Assembly: GCA_963931865.1 (NCBI GenBank)
Contig: OZ007506.1
Location: forward strand, 9,380,855-9,444,854
From: Axinella damicornis
Taxonomy: Eukaryota; Porifera; Demospongiae; Axinellida; Axinellidae
DNA length: 64,000 bases
Reading direction: 5' to 3'
Under the pieces are notes generated by a model. That model was not told the origin of the DNA, did not search any database, and saw only the letters and a list, made by a program, of their open reading frames with translations. A program made the position numbers and the translations under genes. Below are positions 28,701 to 41,704 of this stretch, in pieces (positions within the stretch are counted from its first letter, which is position 1; every line of letters starts with the position of its first letter).

Positions 28701-30753
28701 TAGTGCATACCAGACTTCTTATAGCGCATCCCCCGGCTCCAGCACTGGGTATGTAAACACGATGGCGGTGGAGAATTCTCTTCTGGTACACAGGATGGAG
28801 GTGGAGCATTCTCTACTCCGGAGACGTAGGAGTGGAACATCGTAGACTGGAGACCGTGTGAGTTGACATGTGGCTATCCTTTCCCTATGCATATTCAATG
28901 CGTTTCGCATTCGATTTTGAATTCAGGCCAACATTTCACATTGTCCTTCTCTACTTACTCTTTCCATGCTGCTGTAGTGCCTACCAGACTTTTTTTAGCG
29001 CATCCCCCGGCTCCAGAACTTGGTACGTATACACGATGGCGGTGGAGCATTCTCTTCTGGTGTACAGGATGGTGGTGGAGCATTCTCTACTGGTATACAG
29101 GATGGCGGTGGAACACTCCGGAGACGTAGGAGTGGAACATCGTAGCCTGGAGACAGTGTGAGTTGACATGTGGCTATCTTTTCCCTATGCATATTGAATG
29201 CGTTTCGCATTCGATTTTTAATTCAGGCCAACATTTCACATTGTCCTTCTCTACTTATTCTTCCCATGCAGCTGTAGTGCCTACCAGACTTCTTATAGCG
29301 CATCCCCCTGCTCCAGCCCTGTGTACGTATACACGATGGCGGTGGAGCATTCTCTTCTGGTATACAGGATGGCGGTGGAGCATTCTCTACTGGTATACAG
29401 GATGGCGGTGGAGCATTCTCTACTCCGGAGACGTAGGAGTGGAACATCGTAGCCTGGAGACCGTGTGAGTTGACATGTGGCTATCCTTTCCCTATGCATA
29501 TTCAATGCGTTTCGTATTCGATTTTTAATTCAGGCCAACATTTCACATTGTCCTTCTCTACTTACTCTTCACATGCAGCTGTAGTGCAAAGCAGACTTCT
29601 TATAGCGCATCCCCCGGCTCCAGCACTGGGTATGTAAACACGATGGCGGCGGAGCATTCTCTTCTGGTGCACAGGATGGCGGTGGAGCATTCTCTACTCC
29701 GGAGACGTAGGAGTGGAACATCGTAGACTGGAGACCGTGTGAGTTGACATGTGGCTATCCTTTCCCTATGCATATTCAATGCGTTTCGCATTCGATTTTT
29801 AATTCAGGCCAACATTTCACATTGTCCTTCTCTACTTACTCTTCCCATGCTGCTGTAGTGCCTACCAGACTTCTTTTAGCGCATCCCCCGGCTCCAGAAC
29901 TTGGTACGTATACACGATGGCGGTGGAGCATTCTCTTCTGGTGTACAGGTTGGTGGTGGAGCATTCTCTACTGGTATACAGGATGGCGGTGGAGCACTCC
30001 GGAGACGTAGGAGTGGAACATCGTAGCCTGGAGACTGTGTGAGTTGACATGTGGCTATCTTTTCCCTATGCATATTCAATGCGTTTCGCATTCGATTTTT
30101 AATTCAGGCCAACATTTCACATTGTTCTTCTCTACTTCCTCTTCCCATGCAGCTGTAGTGCCTACCAGACTTCTTATAGCGCATCCCCCTGCTCCAGCCC
30201 TGTGTACGTATACACGATGGCGGTGGAGCATTCTCTTCTGGTATACAGGATGGCGGTGGAGCATTCTCTACTGGTATACAGGATGGCGGTGGAGCATTCT
30301 CTGCTCCGAAGACGTAGGAGTGGAACATCGCAACCTGGAGACAGTGTGAGTTGACATGTGGCTATCCTTTCCCTATTCATATTCAATGCGTTTCGCATTC
30401 GATTTTTAATTCAGTCCAACATTTCACATTGTCCTTCTGTACTTACTCTTCCCATGCAGCTGTAGTGCCTGCCAGACTTGTTTTAGCGCATCCCCCGGCT
30501 CCAGCACTGGGTACGTATACACGATGGAGGTGGAGCATTCTCTTCTGGTATACAGGATGGCGGTGGAGCATTCTCTACTGGTATACAGGATGGCGGTGGA
30601 GCATTCTCTACTCCGGAGACGTAGGAGTGCAACGTCGTAGCCTGGAGACAGTGTGAGTTGACATGTGGCTATCCTTTCCCTATGTATATTCAATGCGTTT
30701 CGCATTCCATTTTTCATTCAGGTCAACATTTCACATTGTCCTTCTCTACTTAC

Positions 30754-30948
30754 TCTTCCCATGCAGCTGTAGTGCCTACCAGAGTTCTTATAGCGCATCC
30801 CCCGGCTCCAGCACTGGGTACGTATACACGATGGCGGTGGAGCATTCTCTTCTGGTATACAGGATGGCGGTGGAGCATTCTCTACTGGTATACAGGATGG
30901 CGGTGGAGCATTCTCTACTCCGGAGACGTAGGAGTGGAACATCGTAGC
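30754..30948 (-). other. Candidate repeated exon (195 nt), near-consensus copy in the right half of the array
   Basis: This is a second intact copy of the minus-strand block. The acceptor-like AG lies just above 30,948 and the donor GTAAGT just below 30,754. The frame is open for 65 codons with three 11-residue Cys/Pro units and the CWSRGMRYK segment. Only small changes separate it from the copy at 1,099-1,293, 30 kb away. Similar intact blocks can be placed by the same rule at 29,259-29,453 and 55,298-55,492. Confidence 0.4.
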
Positions 30949-31334
30949 CTGGTGACAGTGTGAGTTGACATGTGGCTATCCTTTCCCTATGCATATTCAA
31001 TGCGTTTCGTATTCGATTTTTAATTCAGGCCAACATTTCACATTGTCCTTCTCTACTTACTCTTCCCATGCAGCTGTAGTGCATACCAGACTTCTTATAG
31101 CGCATCCCCCGGCTCCAGCACTGGGTATGTAAACACGATGACGGTGGAGCATTCTCTTCTGGCATACAGGATGGCGGTGGAGCATTCTCTACACCGGAGA
31201 CAGAGGAGTGGAACATCGTAGACTGGAGACAGTGTGAGTTGACATGTGGCTATCCTTTCCCTAAGCATATTCAATGCGTTTCGTATTCGATTTTTAATTC
31301 AGGCCAACATTTCACATTGTCCTTCTCTACTTAC

Positions 31335-31496
31335 TCTTCCCATGCAGCTGTAGTGCATACCAGACTTCTTATAGCGCATCCCCCGGCTCCAGCACTGGGT
31401 ATGTGAACACGATGGCGGTGGAGCATTCTCTTCTGGTATACAGGATGGCGGTGGAGCATTCTCTACTCCGGAGACGTAGGAGTGGAACATCGTAGA
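31335..31496 (-). other. Candidate repeated exon, short form with two 11-residue units
   Basis: The minus-strand block here is 162 nt, exactly one 33-nt sub-repeat shorter than the 195-nt form, so both phases remain 0. The acceptor context is ggtctccag followed by tct, giving S-T-M-F in place of A-T-M-F. The donor is GTAAGT. The third unit reads SCSHTQC because the monomer carries gtatgtgaacac where most have gtacgtatacac. It shows that copy-number change of the sub-repeat is frame neutral. Confidence 0.35.
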
Positions 31497-32558
31497 CTGG
31501 AGACCGTGTGAGTTGACATGTGGCTATCCTTTCCCTATGCATATTCAATGCGTTTCGCATTCGATTTTTAAGTCAGGCCAACATTTCACATTGTCCTTCT
31601 CTACTTACTCTTCCCATGCAGCTGTAGTGCCTACCAGACTTCTTTTAGGGCATCCCCCAGCGCCAGAACTGGGTACGCATACACGATGGCGGTGGAGCAT
31701 TCTCTTAAGGTATACAGGTTGGTGGTCGAGCATTCTCTACTGGTATACAGGATGGCGGTGGAGCACTCCGGAGACGTAGGAGTGGAACATCGTAGCCTGA
31801 AGACAGTGTGAGTTGACATGTGGCTATCCTTTCCCTATGCATATTCAATGCGTTTCGTATTCGATTTCTAATTCAGGCCAACATATCACATTGTCCTTCT
31901 CGATTTACTCTTCCCATGCAACTGTAGCGCCTACCAGACTTTTTATAGCGCATCCCCCGGCTACAGCACTGGGTACGTATACACGATGGCGGTGGAGCAT
32001 TCTCTTCTGGTATACAGGATTGCGGTAGAGCATTCTCTACTGGTATACACGATGGCGGTGGAGCATTCTCTCCTGGTATACAGGATGGCGGTGTAGCATT
32101 CTTTACTCCGGAGACGTAGGAGTGGAACATCGTAGCCTGGAGACAGTGTGAGTTGACATTTGGCTATCCTTTCCCTATGGATATTCAATGCGTTTCGCAT
32201 TCCATTTTTAATTCAGGCCATCATTTCACATTGTCGTTCTCTACTTACTCTTCCCATGCAGCTGTAGTGCCTACCAGACTTCTTATAGCGCATCCCCCGG
32301 CTCCAGTACTGGGTACGTATACACGATGGCGGTGGAGCATTCTCTTCTGGTATACAGAATGGCGGTGGAGCATTCTCTACTCGTATACAGGATGGCGGTG
32401 GAGCATTCTCTACTCCGGAGACGTAGGAGTGGAACATCGTAGCCTGGAGACAGTGTGAGTTGACATGTGGCTATCCTTTCCCTATGCATATTCAATGTGT
32501 TTCGCATTCGATTTTTAATTTTGCCAACATTTCACATTGTCGTTCTCTACTTACTCTT

Positions 32559-35500
32559 CCCATGCAGCTGTAGTGCCTACCAGACTTCTTATAGCGCATC
32601 CCCCTGCTCCAGCCCTGTGTACGTATACACGATGGCGGTGGAGCATTCTCTTCTGGTATACAGGATGGCGGTGGAGCATTCTCTACTGGTATACAGGATG
32701 GCGGTGGAGCATTCTCTACTCCGGAGACGTAGGAGTGGAACATCGTAGCCTGGAGACCGTGTGAGTTGACATGTGGCTATCCTTTCCCTATGCATATTCA
32801 ATGCGTTTCGTATTCGATTTTTAATTCAGGCCAACATTTCACATTGTCCTTCTCTACTTACTCTTCACATGCAGCTGTAGTGCAAAGCAGACTTCTTATA
32901 GCGCATCCCCCGGCTCCAGCACTGGGTATGTAAACACGATGGCGGCGGAGCATTCTCTTCTGGTGCACAGGATGGCGGTGGAGCATTCTCTACTCCGGAG
33001 ACGTAGGAGTGGAACATCGTAGACTGGAGACCGTGTGAGTTGACATGTGGCTATCCTTTCCCTATGCATATTCAATGCGTTTCGCATTCGATTTTTAATT
33101 CAGGCCAACATTTCACATTGTCCTTCTCTACTTACTCTTCCCATGCTGCTGTAGTGCCTACCAGACTTCTTTTAGCGCATCCCCCGGCTCCAGAACTTGG
33201 TACGTATACACGATGGCGGTGGAGCATTCTCTTCTGGTGTACAGGTTGGTGGTGGAGCATTCTCTACTGGTATACAGGATGGCGGTGGAGCACTCCGGAG
33301 ACGTAGGAGTGGAACATCGTAGCCTGGAGACTGTGTGAGTTGACATGTGGCTATCTTTTCCCTATGCATATTCAATGCGTTTCGCATTCGATTTTTAATT
33401 CAGGCCAACATTTCACATTGTTCTTCTCTACTTCCTCTTCCCATGCAGCTGTAGTGCCTACCAGACTTCTTATAGCGCATCCCCCTGCTCCAGCCCTGTG
33501 TACGTATACACGATGGCGGTGGAGCATTCTCTTCTGGTATACAGGATGGCGGTGGAGCATTCTCTACTGGTATACAGGATGGCGGTGGAGCATTCTCTGC
33601 TCCGAAGACGTAGGAGTGGAACATCGCAACCTGGAGACAGTGTGAGTTGACATGTGGCTATCCTTTCCCTATTCATATTCAATGCGTTTCGCATTCGATT
33701 TTTAATTCAGTCCAACATTTCACATTGTCCTTCTGTACTTACTCTTCCCATGCAGCTGTAGTGCCTGCCAGACTTGTTTTAGCGCATCCCCCGGCTCCAG
33801 CACTGGGTACGTATACACGATGGAGGTGGAGCATTCTCTTCTGGTATACAGGATGGCGGTGGAGCATTCTCTACTGGTATACAGGATGGCGGTGGAGCAT
33901 TCTCTACTCCGGAGACGTAGGAGTGCAACGTCGTAGCCTGGAGACAGTGTGAGTTGACATGTGGCTATCCTTTCCCTATGTATATTCAATGCGTTTCGCA
34001 TTCCATTTTTCATTCAGGTCAACATTTCACATTGTCCTTCTCTACTTACTCTTCCCATGCAGCTGTAGTGCCTACCAGAGTTCTTATAGCGCATCCCCCG
34101 GCTCCAGCACTGGGTACGTATACACGATGGCGGTGGAGCATTCTCTTCTGGTATACAGGATGGCGGTGGAGCATTCTCTACTGGTATACAGGATGGCGGT
34201 GGAGCATTCTCTACTCCGGAGACGTAGGAGTGGAACATCGTAGCCTGGTGACAGTGTGAGTTGACATGTGGCTATCCTTTCCCTATGCATATTCAATGCG
34301 TTTCGTATTCGATTTTTAATTCAGGCCAACATTTCACATTGTCCTTCTCTACTTACTCTTCCCATGCAGCTGTAGTGCATACCAGACTTCTTATAGCGCA
34401 TCCCCCGGCTCCAGCACTGGGTATGTAAACACGATGACGGTGGAGCATTCTCTTCTGGCATACAGGATGGCGGTGGAGCATTCTCTACACCGGAGACAGA
34501 GGAGTGGAACATCGTAGACTGGAGACAGTGTGAGTTGACATGTGGCTATCCTTTCCCTAAGCATATTCAATGCGTTTCGTATTCGATTTTTAATTCAGGC
34601 CAACATTTCACATTGTCCTTCTCTACTTACTCTTCCCATGCAGCTGTAGTGCATACCAGACTTCTTATAGCGCATCCCCCGGCTCCAGCACTGGGTATGT
34701 GAACACGATGGCGGTGGAGCATTCTCTTCTGGTATACAGGATGGCGGTGGAGCATTCTCTACTCCGGAGACGTAGGAGTGGAACATCGTAGACTGGAGAC
34801 CGTGTGAGTTGACATGTGGCTATCCTTTCCCTATGCATATTCAATGCGTTTCGCATTCGATTTTTAAGTCAGGCCAACATTTCACATTGTCCTTCTCTAC
34901 TTACTCTTCCCATGCAGCTGTAGTGCCTACCAGACTTCTTTTAGGGCATCCCCCAGCGCCAGAACTGGGTACGCATACACGATGGCGGTGGAGCATTCTC
35001 TTAAGGTATACAGGTTGGTGGTCGAGCATTCTCTACTGGTATACAGGATGGCGGTGGAGCACTCCGGAGACGTAGGAGTGGAACATCGTAGCCTGAAGAC
35101 AGTGTGAGTTGACATGTGGCTATCCTTTCCCTATGCATATTCAATGCGTTTCGTATTCGATTTCTAATTCAGGCCAACATATCACATTGTCCTTCTCGAT
35201 TTACTCTTCCCATGCAACTGTAGCGCCTACCAGACTTTTTATAGCGCATCCCCCGGCTACAGCACTGGGTACGTATACACGATGGCGGTGGAGCATTCTC
35301 TTCTGGTATACAGGATTGCGGTAGAGCATTCTCTACTGGTATACACGATGGCGGTGGAGCATTCTCTCCTGGTATACAGGATGGCGGTGTAGCATTCTTT
35401 ACTCCGGAGACGTAGGAGTGGAACATCGTAGCCTGGAGACAGTGTGAGTTGACATTTGGCTATCCTTTCCCTATGGATATTCAATGCGTTTCGCATTCCA

Positions 35501-35895
35501 TTTTTAATTCAGGCCATCATTTCACATTGTCGTTCTCTACTTACTCTTCCCATGCAGCTGTAGTGCCTACCAGACTTCTTATAGCGCATCCCCCGGCTCC
35601 AGTACTGGGTACGTATACACGATGGCGGTGGAGCATTCTCTTCTGGTATACAGAATGGCGGTGGAGCATTCTCTACTCGTATACAGGATGGCGGTGGAGC
35701 ATTCTCTACTCCGGAGACGTAGGAGTGGAACATCGTAGCCTGGAGACAGTGTGAGTTGACATGTGGCTATCCTTTCCCTATGCATATTCAATGTGTTTCG
35801 CATTCGATTTTTAATTTTGCCAACATTTCACATTGTCGTTCTCTACTTACTCTTCCCATGCAGCTGTAGTGCCTACCAGACTTCTTATAGCGCAT
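32559..35895. repeat. 3,296-bp tandem duplication, copy 2
   Basis: Second copy of the 29,263-32,558 block. Divergence from the expected next period begins about 35,886, where ccccggctccagtactggg replaces ccccctgctccagccctgtg. Confidence 0.9.
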
Positions 35896-36980
35896 CCCCC
35901 GGCTCCAGTACTGGGTACGTATACACGATGGCGGTGGAGCATTCTCTTCTGGTATACAGGATGGCGGTGGAGCATTCTCTACTGGTATACAGGATGGCGG
36001 TGGAGCATTCTCTACTCCGGAGACGTAGGAGTGGAACATCGTAGCCTGGAGACAGTGTGAGTTGACATGTGGCTATCCTTTCCCTATGGATATTCAATGC
36101 GTTTCGCATTCCATTTTTAATTCAGGCCAACATTTCACATTGTCCTTCTCTACTTACTCTTCCCATGCAGCTGTAGTGCCTACCAGACTTCTTATAGCGC
36201 ATCCCCCGGCTCCAGCACTGGGTACGTATACATGATGGCGGTGGAGCATTCTCTTCTGGTATACAGGATGGCGGTGGAGCATTCTCTACTGGTATACAGG
36301 ATGACGGTGGAGCATTCTCTACTCCTGAGACGTAGGAGTGGAACATCGTAGCCTGGAGACAGTGTGAGTTGACATGTGGCTATCCTTTCCCTATGGATAT
36401 TCAATGCGTTTCACATTCCATTTTTAATTCAGGCCAACATTTCACATTGTCGTTCTCTACTTACCCTTCCCATGCAGCTGTAGTGCCTACCAGACTTCTT
36501 ATAGCGCATCCCCCGGCTCCAGTACTGGGTACGTATACACGATGGCGGTGGAGCATTCTCTTCTGGTATACAGAATGGCGGTGGAGCATTATCTACTCGT
36601 ATACAGGATGGCGGTGGAGCATTCTCTTCTCCGGAGACGTAGGAGTGGAACATCGTAGCCTGGAGACAGTGTGAGTTGACATGTGGCTATCCTTTCCCTA
36701 TGCATATTCAATGTGTTTCGCATTCGATTTTTAATTTTGCCAACATTTCACATTGTCGTTCTCTACTTACTCTTCCCATGCAGCTGTAGTGCCTACCAGA
36801 CTTCTTATAGCGCATCCCCCGGCTCCAGTACTGGGTACGTATACACGATGGCGGTGGAGCATTCTCTTCTGGTATACAGGATGGCGGTGGAGCATTCTCT
36901 ACTGGTATACAGGATGGCGGTGGAGCATTCTCTACTCCGGAGACGTAGGAGTGGAACATCGTAGCCTGGAGACAGTGTGA
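35449..36980. repeat. 920-bp higher-order repeat, two tandem copies
   Basis: Monomers at 35,449-36,060 recur at 36,369-36,980. Both have ccctatggatattc followed by a monomer with tttttaattttgccaac and gtcgttctc. A few substitutions separate them. Confidence 0.8.
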
Positions 36981-36981
36981 G

Positions 36982-38505
36982 TTGACATGTGGCTATCCTT
37001 TCCCTATGCATATTCAATGCGTTTCGCATTCGATTTTTAATTCAGGCCGACATTTCACATTGTCCTTCTCTACTTACTCTTCCCATGCAGCTGTAGTGCC
37101 TATCAGACTTCTTATAGCGCATCCCCCGGCTCCAGCACTGGGTACGTATACACGACGGCGGTGGAGCATTCTCTTCTGGTATACAGGATGGCGGTGGATC
37201 ATTCTCTACTGGTATACAGGATGACGGTGGAGCATTCTCTACTCCGGAGACGTAGTAGTGGAATGGAGACAGTGTGATCTGATATGTGGCTATCCTTTCC
37301 CTATCCATATTCAAAGCGTTTCGCATTCGATTTTTTATTCAGGCCAACATTTCACATTGTCCTTCTCTACTTACTCTTCCCATGCAGCTGTAGTGCCTAC
37401 CAGACTTCTTATAGCGCATCCCCCGGCTCCAGCACTGGGTACGTATACACGATGGCGGTGGAGCATTCTCTACTGGTTATACAGGATGGCGGTGGAACAT
37501 TCTCTACTCCGGAGACGTAGGAGTGGAACATCGTAGCCTGGAGACAGTGTGAGTTGACATGTGGTTATCCTTTCCCTATGCATATTCAATGCGTTTTGCA
37601 TTCGATTTTTAATTCTGGCCAACATTTCACATTGTCCTTCTCTACTTACTCTTCCCATGCAGCTGTAGTGCCTACCAGAGTTCTTATAGCGCATCCCCCG
37701 GCTCCAGCACTGGGTACGTATACATGATGGCGGTGGAGCATTCTCTTCTGGTATACAGGATGGCGGTGGAGCATTCTCTACTGGTATACAGGATGACGGT
37801 GGAGCATTCTCTACTCCGGAGACGTAGGAGTGGAACATCGTAGCCTGGAGACAGTGTGAGTTGACATGTGGCTATCCTTTCCCTATGCATATTCAATGCG
37901 TTTCGCATTCGATTTTTAATTCAGGCCGACATTTCACATTGTCCTTCTCTACTTACTCTTCCCATGCAGCTGTAGTACCTATCAGACTTCCTATAGCGCA
38001 TCCCCCGGCTCCAGCACTGGGTACGTATACAGACGGCGGTGGAGCATTATCTTCTGGTATACAGGATGGCGGTGGATCATTCTCTACTGGTATACAGGAT
38101 GACGGTGGAGCATTCTCTACTCCGGAGACGTAGTAGTGGAATGGAGACAGTGTGATCTGATATGTGGCTATCCTTTCCCTATCCATATTCAATGCGTTTC
38201 GCATTCGATTTTTTATTCAGGCCAACATTTCACATTGTCCTTCTCTACTTACTCTTCCCATGCAGCTGTAGTGCCTACCAGACTTCTTATAGCGCATCCC
38301 CCGGGTCCAGCACTGGGTACGTATACACGATGGCGGTGGAGCATTCTCTACTGGTTATACAGGATGGCGGTGGAACATTCTCTACTCCGGAGACGTAGGA
38401 GTGGAACATCGTAGCCTGGAGACAGTGTGAGTTGACATGTGGTTATCCTTTCCCTATGCATATTCAATGCGTTTTGCATTCGATTTTTAATTCTGGCCAA
38501 CATTT
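36982..38505. repeat. 879-bp higher-order repeat, two tandem copies
   Basis: 36,982-37,860 and 37,861-38,505 share ggccgacatttcac, gtagtagtggaatggag, gtgtgatctgatatg and ctactggttatacagg. The second copy is cut short where it meets the 38,498-39,086 segment. These are the main monomers in the right half with the 10-bp deletion typical of the left third. Confidence 0.82.
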
Positions 38506-39086
38506 CACATAGTCCTTCTCTACTTACTCTTCCCATGCAGCTGTAGTGCCTACCAGACTTCTTATGGCGCATCCCCCTGCTCCAGCCCTGGGTACATATA
38601 CACGATGGCGGTGGAGCATTCTCATCTGGTATACAGGATGGCGGTGGAGCATTCTCTACTGGTATACAGGATGGCGGTGGAGCATTCTCTACTACGGAGA
38701 CGTAGGAGTGCAACGTCGTAGCCTGGAGACAGTGTGAGTTGACATGTGGCTATCCTTTCCCTATGTATATTCAATGCGTTTCGCATTCCATTTTTCATTC
38801 AGGCCAACATTTCACATTGTCCTTCTCTACTTAGTCTTCCCATGCAGCTGTAGTGCCTACCAGACTTCTTATAGCGCATCCCCCGGCTCCAGCACTGGGT
38901 ACGTATACACAATGGCGGTGGAGCATTCTCTTCTGGTATACAGGATGGCGGTGGAGCATTCTCTACTGGTATACAGGATGGCGGTGGAGCATTCTCTACT
39001 CCGGAGACGTAGGAGTGGAACATCGTAGCCTGGAGACAGTGTGAGTTGACATGTGGCTATCCTTTCCCTATGCATATTCAATGCGT
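38498..39086. repeat. 0.6-kb segment with a partner 12.86 kb away, copy 2
   Basis: Partner of 25,640-26,228 with the same set of rare variants. Flanking monomers differ on both sides, consistent with a conversion-like patch or an insertion by unequal exchange. Confidence 0.8.
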
Positions 39087-41704
39087 TTCGTATTCGATTT
39101 TTAATTCAGGCCAACATTTCACATTGTCCTTCTCTACTTACTCTTCCCATGCAGCTGTAGTGCATACCAGACTTCTTATAGCGCATCCCCCGGCTCCAGC
39201 ACTGGGTATGTAAACACGATGGCGGTGGAGCATTCTATTCTGGTATACAGGATGGCGGTGGAGCATTCTCTACTCCGGAGACGTAGGAGTGGAACATCGT
39301 AGACTGGAGACAGTGTGAGTTGACATGTGGCTATCCTTTCCCTATGCATATTCAATGCGTTTCGTATTCGATTTTTAATTCAGGCCAACATTTCACATTG
39401 TCCTTCTCTACTTACACTTCCCATGCAGCTGTAGTGCCTACCAGACTTCTTATAGCGCATCCCCCTGCTCCAGCCCTGGGTACGTATACACGATGGCGGT
39501 GGAGCATTTTCTTCTGGTATACAGGATGGCGGTGGAGCATTCTCTACTGGTATACAGGATGGCGGTGAAGCATTCTCTGCTCCGGAGACGTAGGAGTGGA
39601 ACATCGCAACCTGGAGACAGTGTGAGATGACATGTGGCTATCCTTTCCCTATTCATATTCAATGCGTTTCGCATTCGATTTTTAATTCAGTCCAACATTT
39701 CACATTGTCCTTCTGTACTTACTCTTCCCATGCAGCTGTAGTGCCTGCCAGACTTGTTTTAGCGCATCCCCCGGCTCCAGCACTGGGTACGTATACACGA
39801 TGGAGGTGGAGCACTTTCTTCTGGTATACAGGATGTCGGTGTAGCATTCTCTACTGGTATTCAGGATGGCGGTGGAGCATTCTCTACTCCGGAGACGTAG
39901 GAGTGCAAAGTCGTAGCCTGGAGACAGTGTGAATTGACATGTGGCTATCCTTTCCCTATGTATATTCAATGCGTTTCGCATTCCATTTTTCATTCAGGCC
40001 AACATTTCACATTGTCCTTCTCTACTTACTCTTCCCATGCAGCTGTAGTGCCTACCAGAATTTTTATAGCGCATCCCCCGGCTCCAGCACTGGGTACGTA
40101 TACACGATGGCGGTGGAGCATTCTCTTCTGGTATACAGGATGGCGGTGGAGCATTCTCTACTGGTATACAGGATGGCGGTGGAGCATTCTCTACTCCGGA
40201 GACGTAGGAGTGGAACATCGTAGCCTGGAGACAGTGTGAGTTGACATGTGGCTATCCTTTCCCTATTCATATTCAATGCGTTTCGTATTCGATTTTTAAT
40301 TCAAGCCAATTTTTCACATTGTCCTTCTCTACTTACTCTTCCCATGCAGCTGTAGTGCATACCAGACTTCTTATAGCGCATCCCCCGGCTCCAGCACTGG
40401 GTATGTAAACACGATGGCGGTGGAGCATTCTCTTCTGGTATACAGGATGGCGGTGGAGCATTCTCTACTCCGGAGACGTAGGAGTGGAACATCGTAGACT
40501 GGAGACAGTGTGAGTTGACATGTGGCTATCCTTTCCCTATGCATATTCAATGCGTTTCGTATTCGATTTTTAATTCAGCCAACATTTCACATTGTCCTTC
40601 TCTACTTACTCTTCCCATGCAGCTGTAGTGCATTTCAGACTTCTTATAGCGCATCCCCCGGCTCCAGCACCGGGTACGTATACACGATGGCGGTGGAGCA
40701 TTTTCTTCTGGTATACAGGATGGCGGTGGAGCATTCTCTACTGGTATACAGGATGGCGGTGAAGCATTCTCTGCTCCGGAGACGTAGGAGTGGAACATCG
40801 CAACCTGGAGACAGTGTGAGTTGACATGTGGCTATCCTTTCCCTATTCATATTCAATGCGTTTCGCATTCGATTTTTAATTCAGTCCAACATTTCACATT
40901 GTCCTTCTGTACTTACTCTTCCCATGCAGCTGTAGTGCCTGCCAGACTTGTTTTAGCGCATCCCCCGGCTCCAGCACTGGGTACGTATACACGATGGAGG
41001 TGGAGCACTCTCTTCTGGTATACAGGATGGCGGTGGAGCATTCTCTACTGGTATTCAGGATGGCGGTGGAGCATTCTCTACTCCGGAGACGTAGGAGTGC
41101 AACGTCGTGGCCTGGAGACAGTGTGAGTTGACATGTGGCTATCCTTTCCCTATGTATATTCAATGCGTTTCGCATTCCATTTTTCATTCAGGCCAACATT
41201 TCACATTGTCCTTCTCTACTTACTCTTCCCATGCAGCTGTAGTGCCTACCAGAGTTCTTATAGCGCATCCCCCGGCTCCAGCACTGGGTATGTAAACACG
41301 ATGGCGGTGGAGCATTCTCTTCTGGTATACAGAATGGCGGTGGAGCATTCTCTACTCCGGAGACGATGCAGTGGAACATCGTAGACTGGAGACCGTGTGA
41401 GTTGACATGTGGGTATCCTTTCCCTATGCATATTCAATGCGTTTCGCATTCGATTTTTAAGTCAGGCCAACATTTCACATTGTCCTTCTCTACTTACTCT
41501 TCCCATGCAGCTGTAGTGCCTACCAGACTTCTTATAGCGCATCCCCCAGCTCCAGCACTGGGTACGTATACACGATGGTGGTAGAGCATTCTCTTCTGGT
41601 ATACAGGATGGCGGTGGAGCATTCTCTGCTGGTATACAGGATGGCGGTGGAGCATTCTCTACTCCGGAGACGTAGGAGTGGATCATCGTAACCTGGAAAC
41701 AGTG

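Larger units (their letters stand above)
29263..32558. repeat. 3,296-bp tandem duplication, copy 1
   Basis: An eleven-monomer block is repeated directly in tandem at 32,559. Wherever I compared lines at the 3,296-bp offset the two copies were identical, including private variants (tgcaaagcagac, tactccgaagac, ctaagcatattc, cgggcatcccccagcgcc-type changes). This makes it one of the youngest events visible. Confidence 0.9.
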
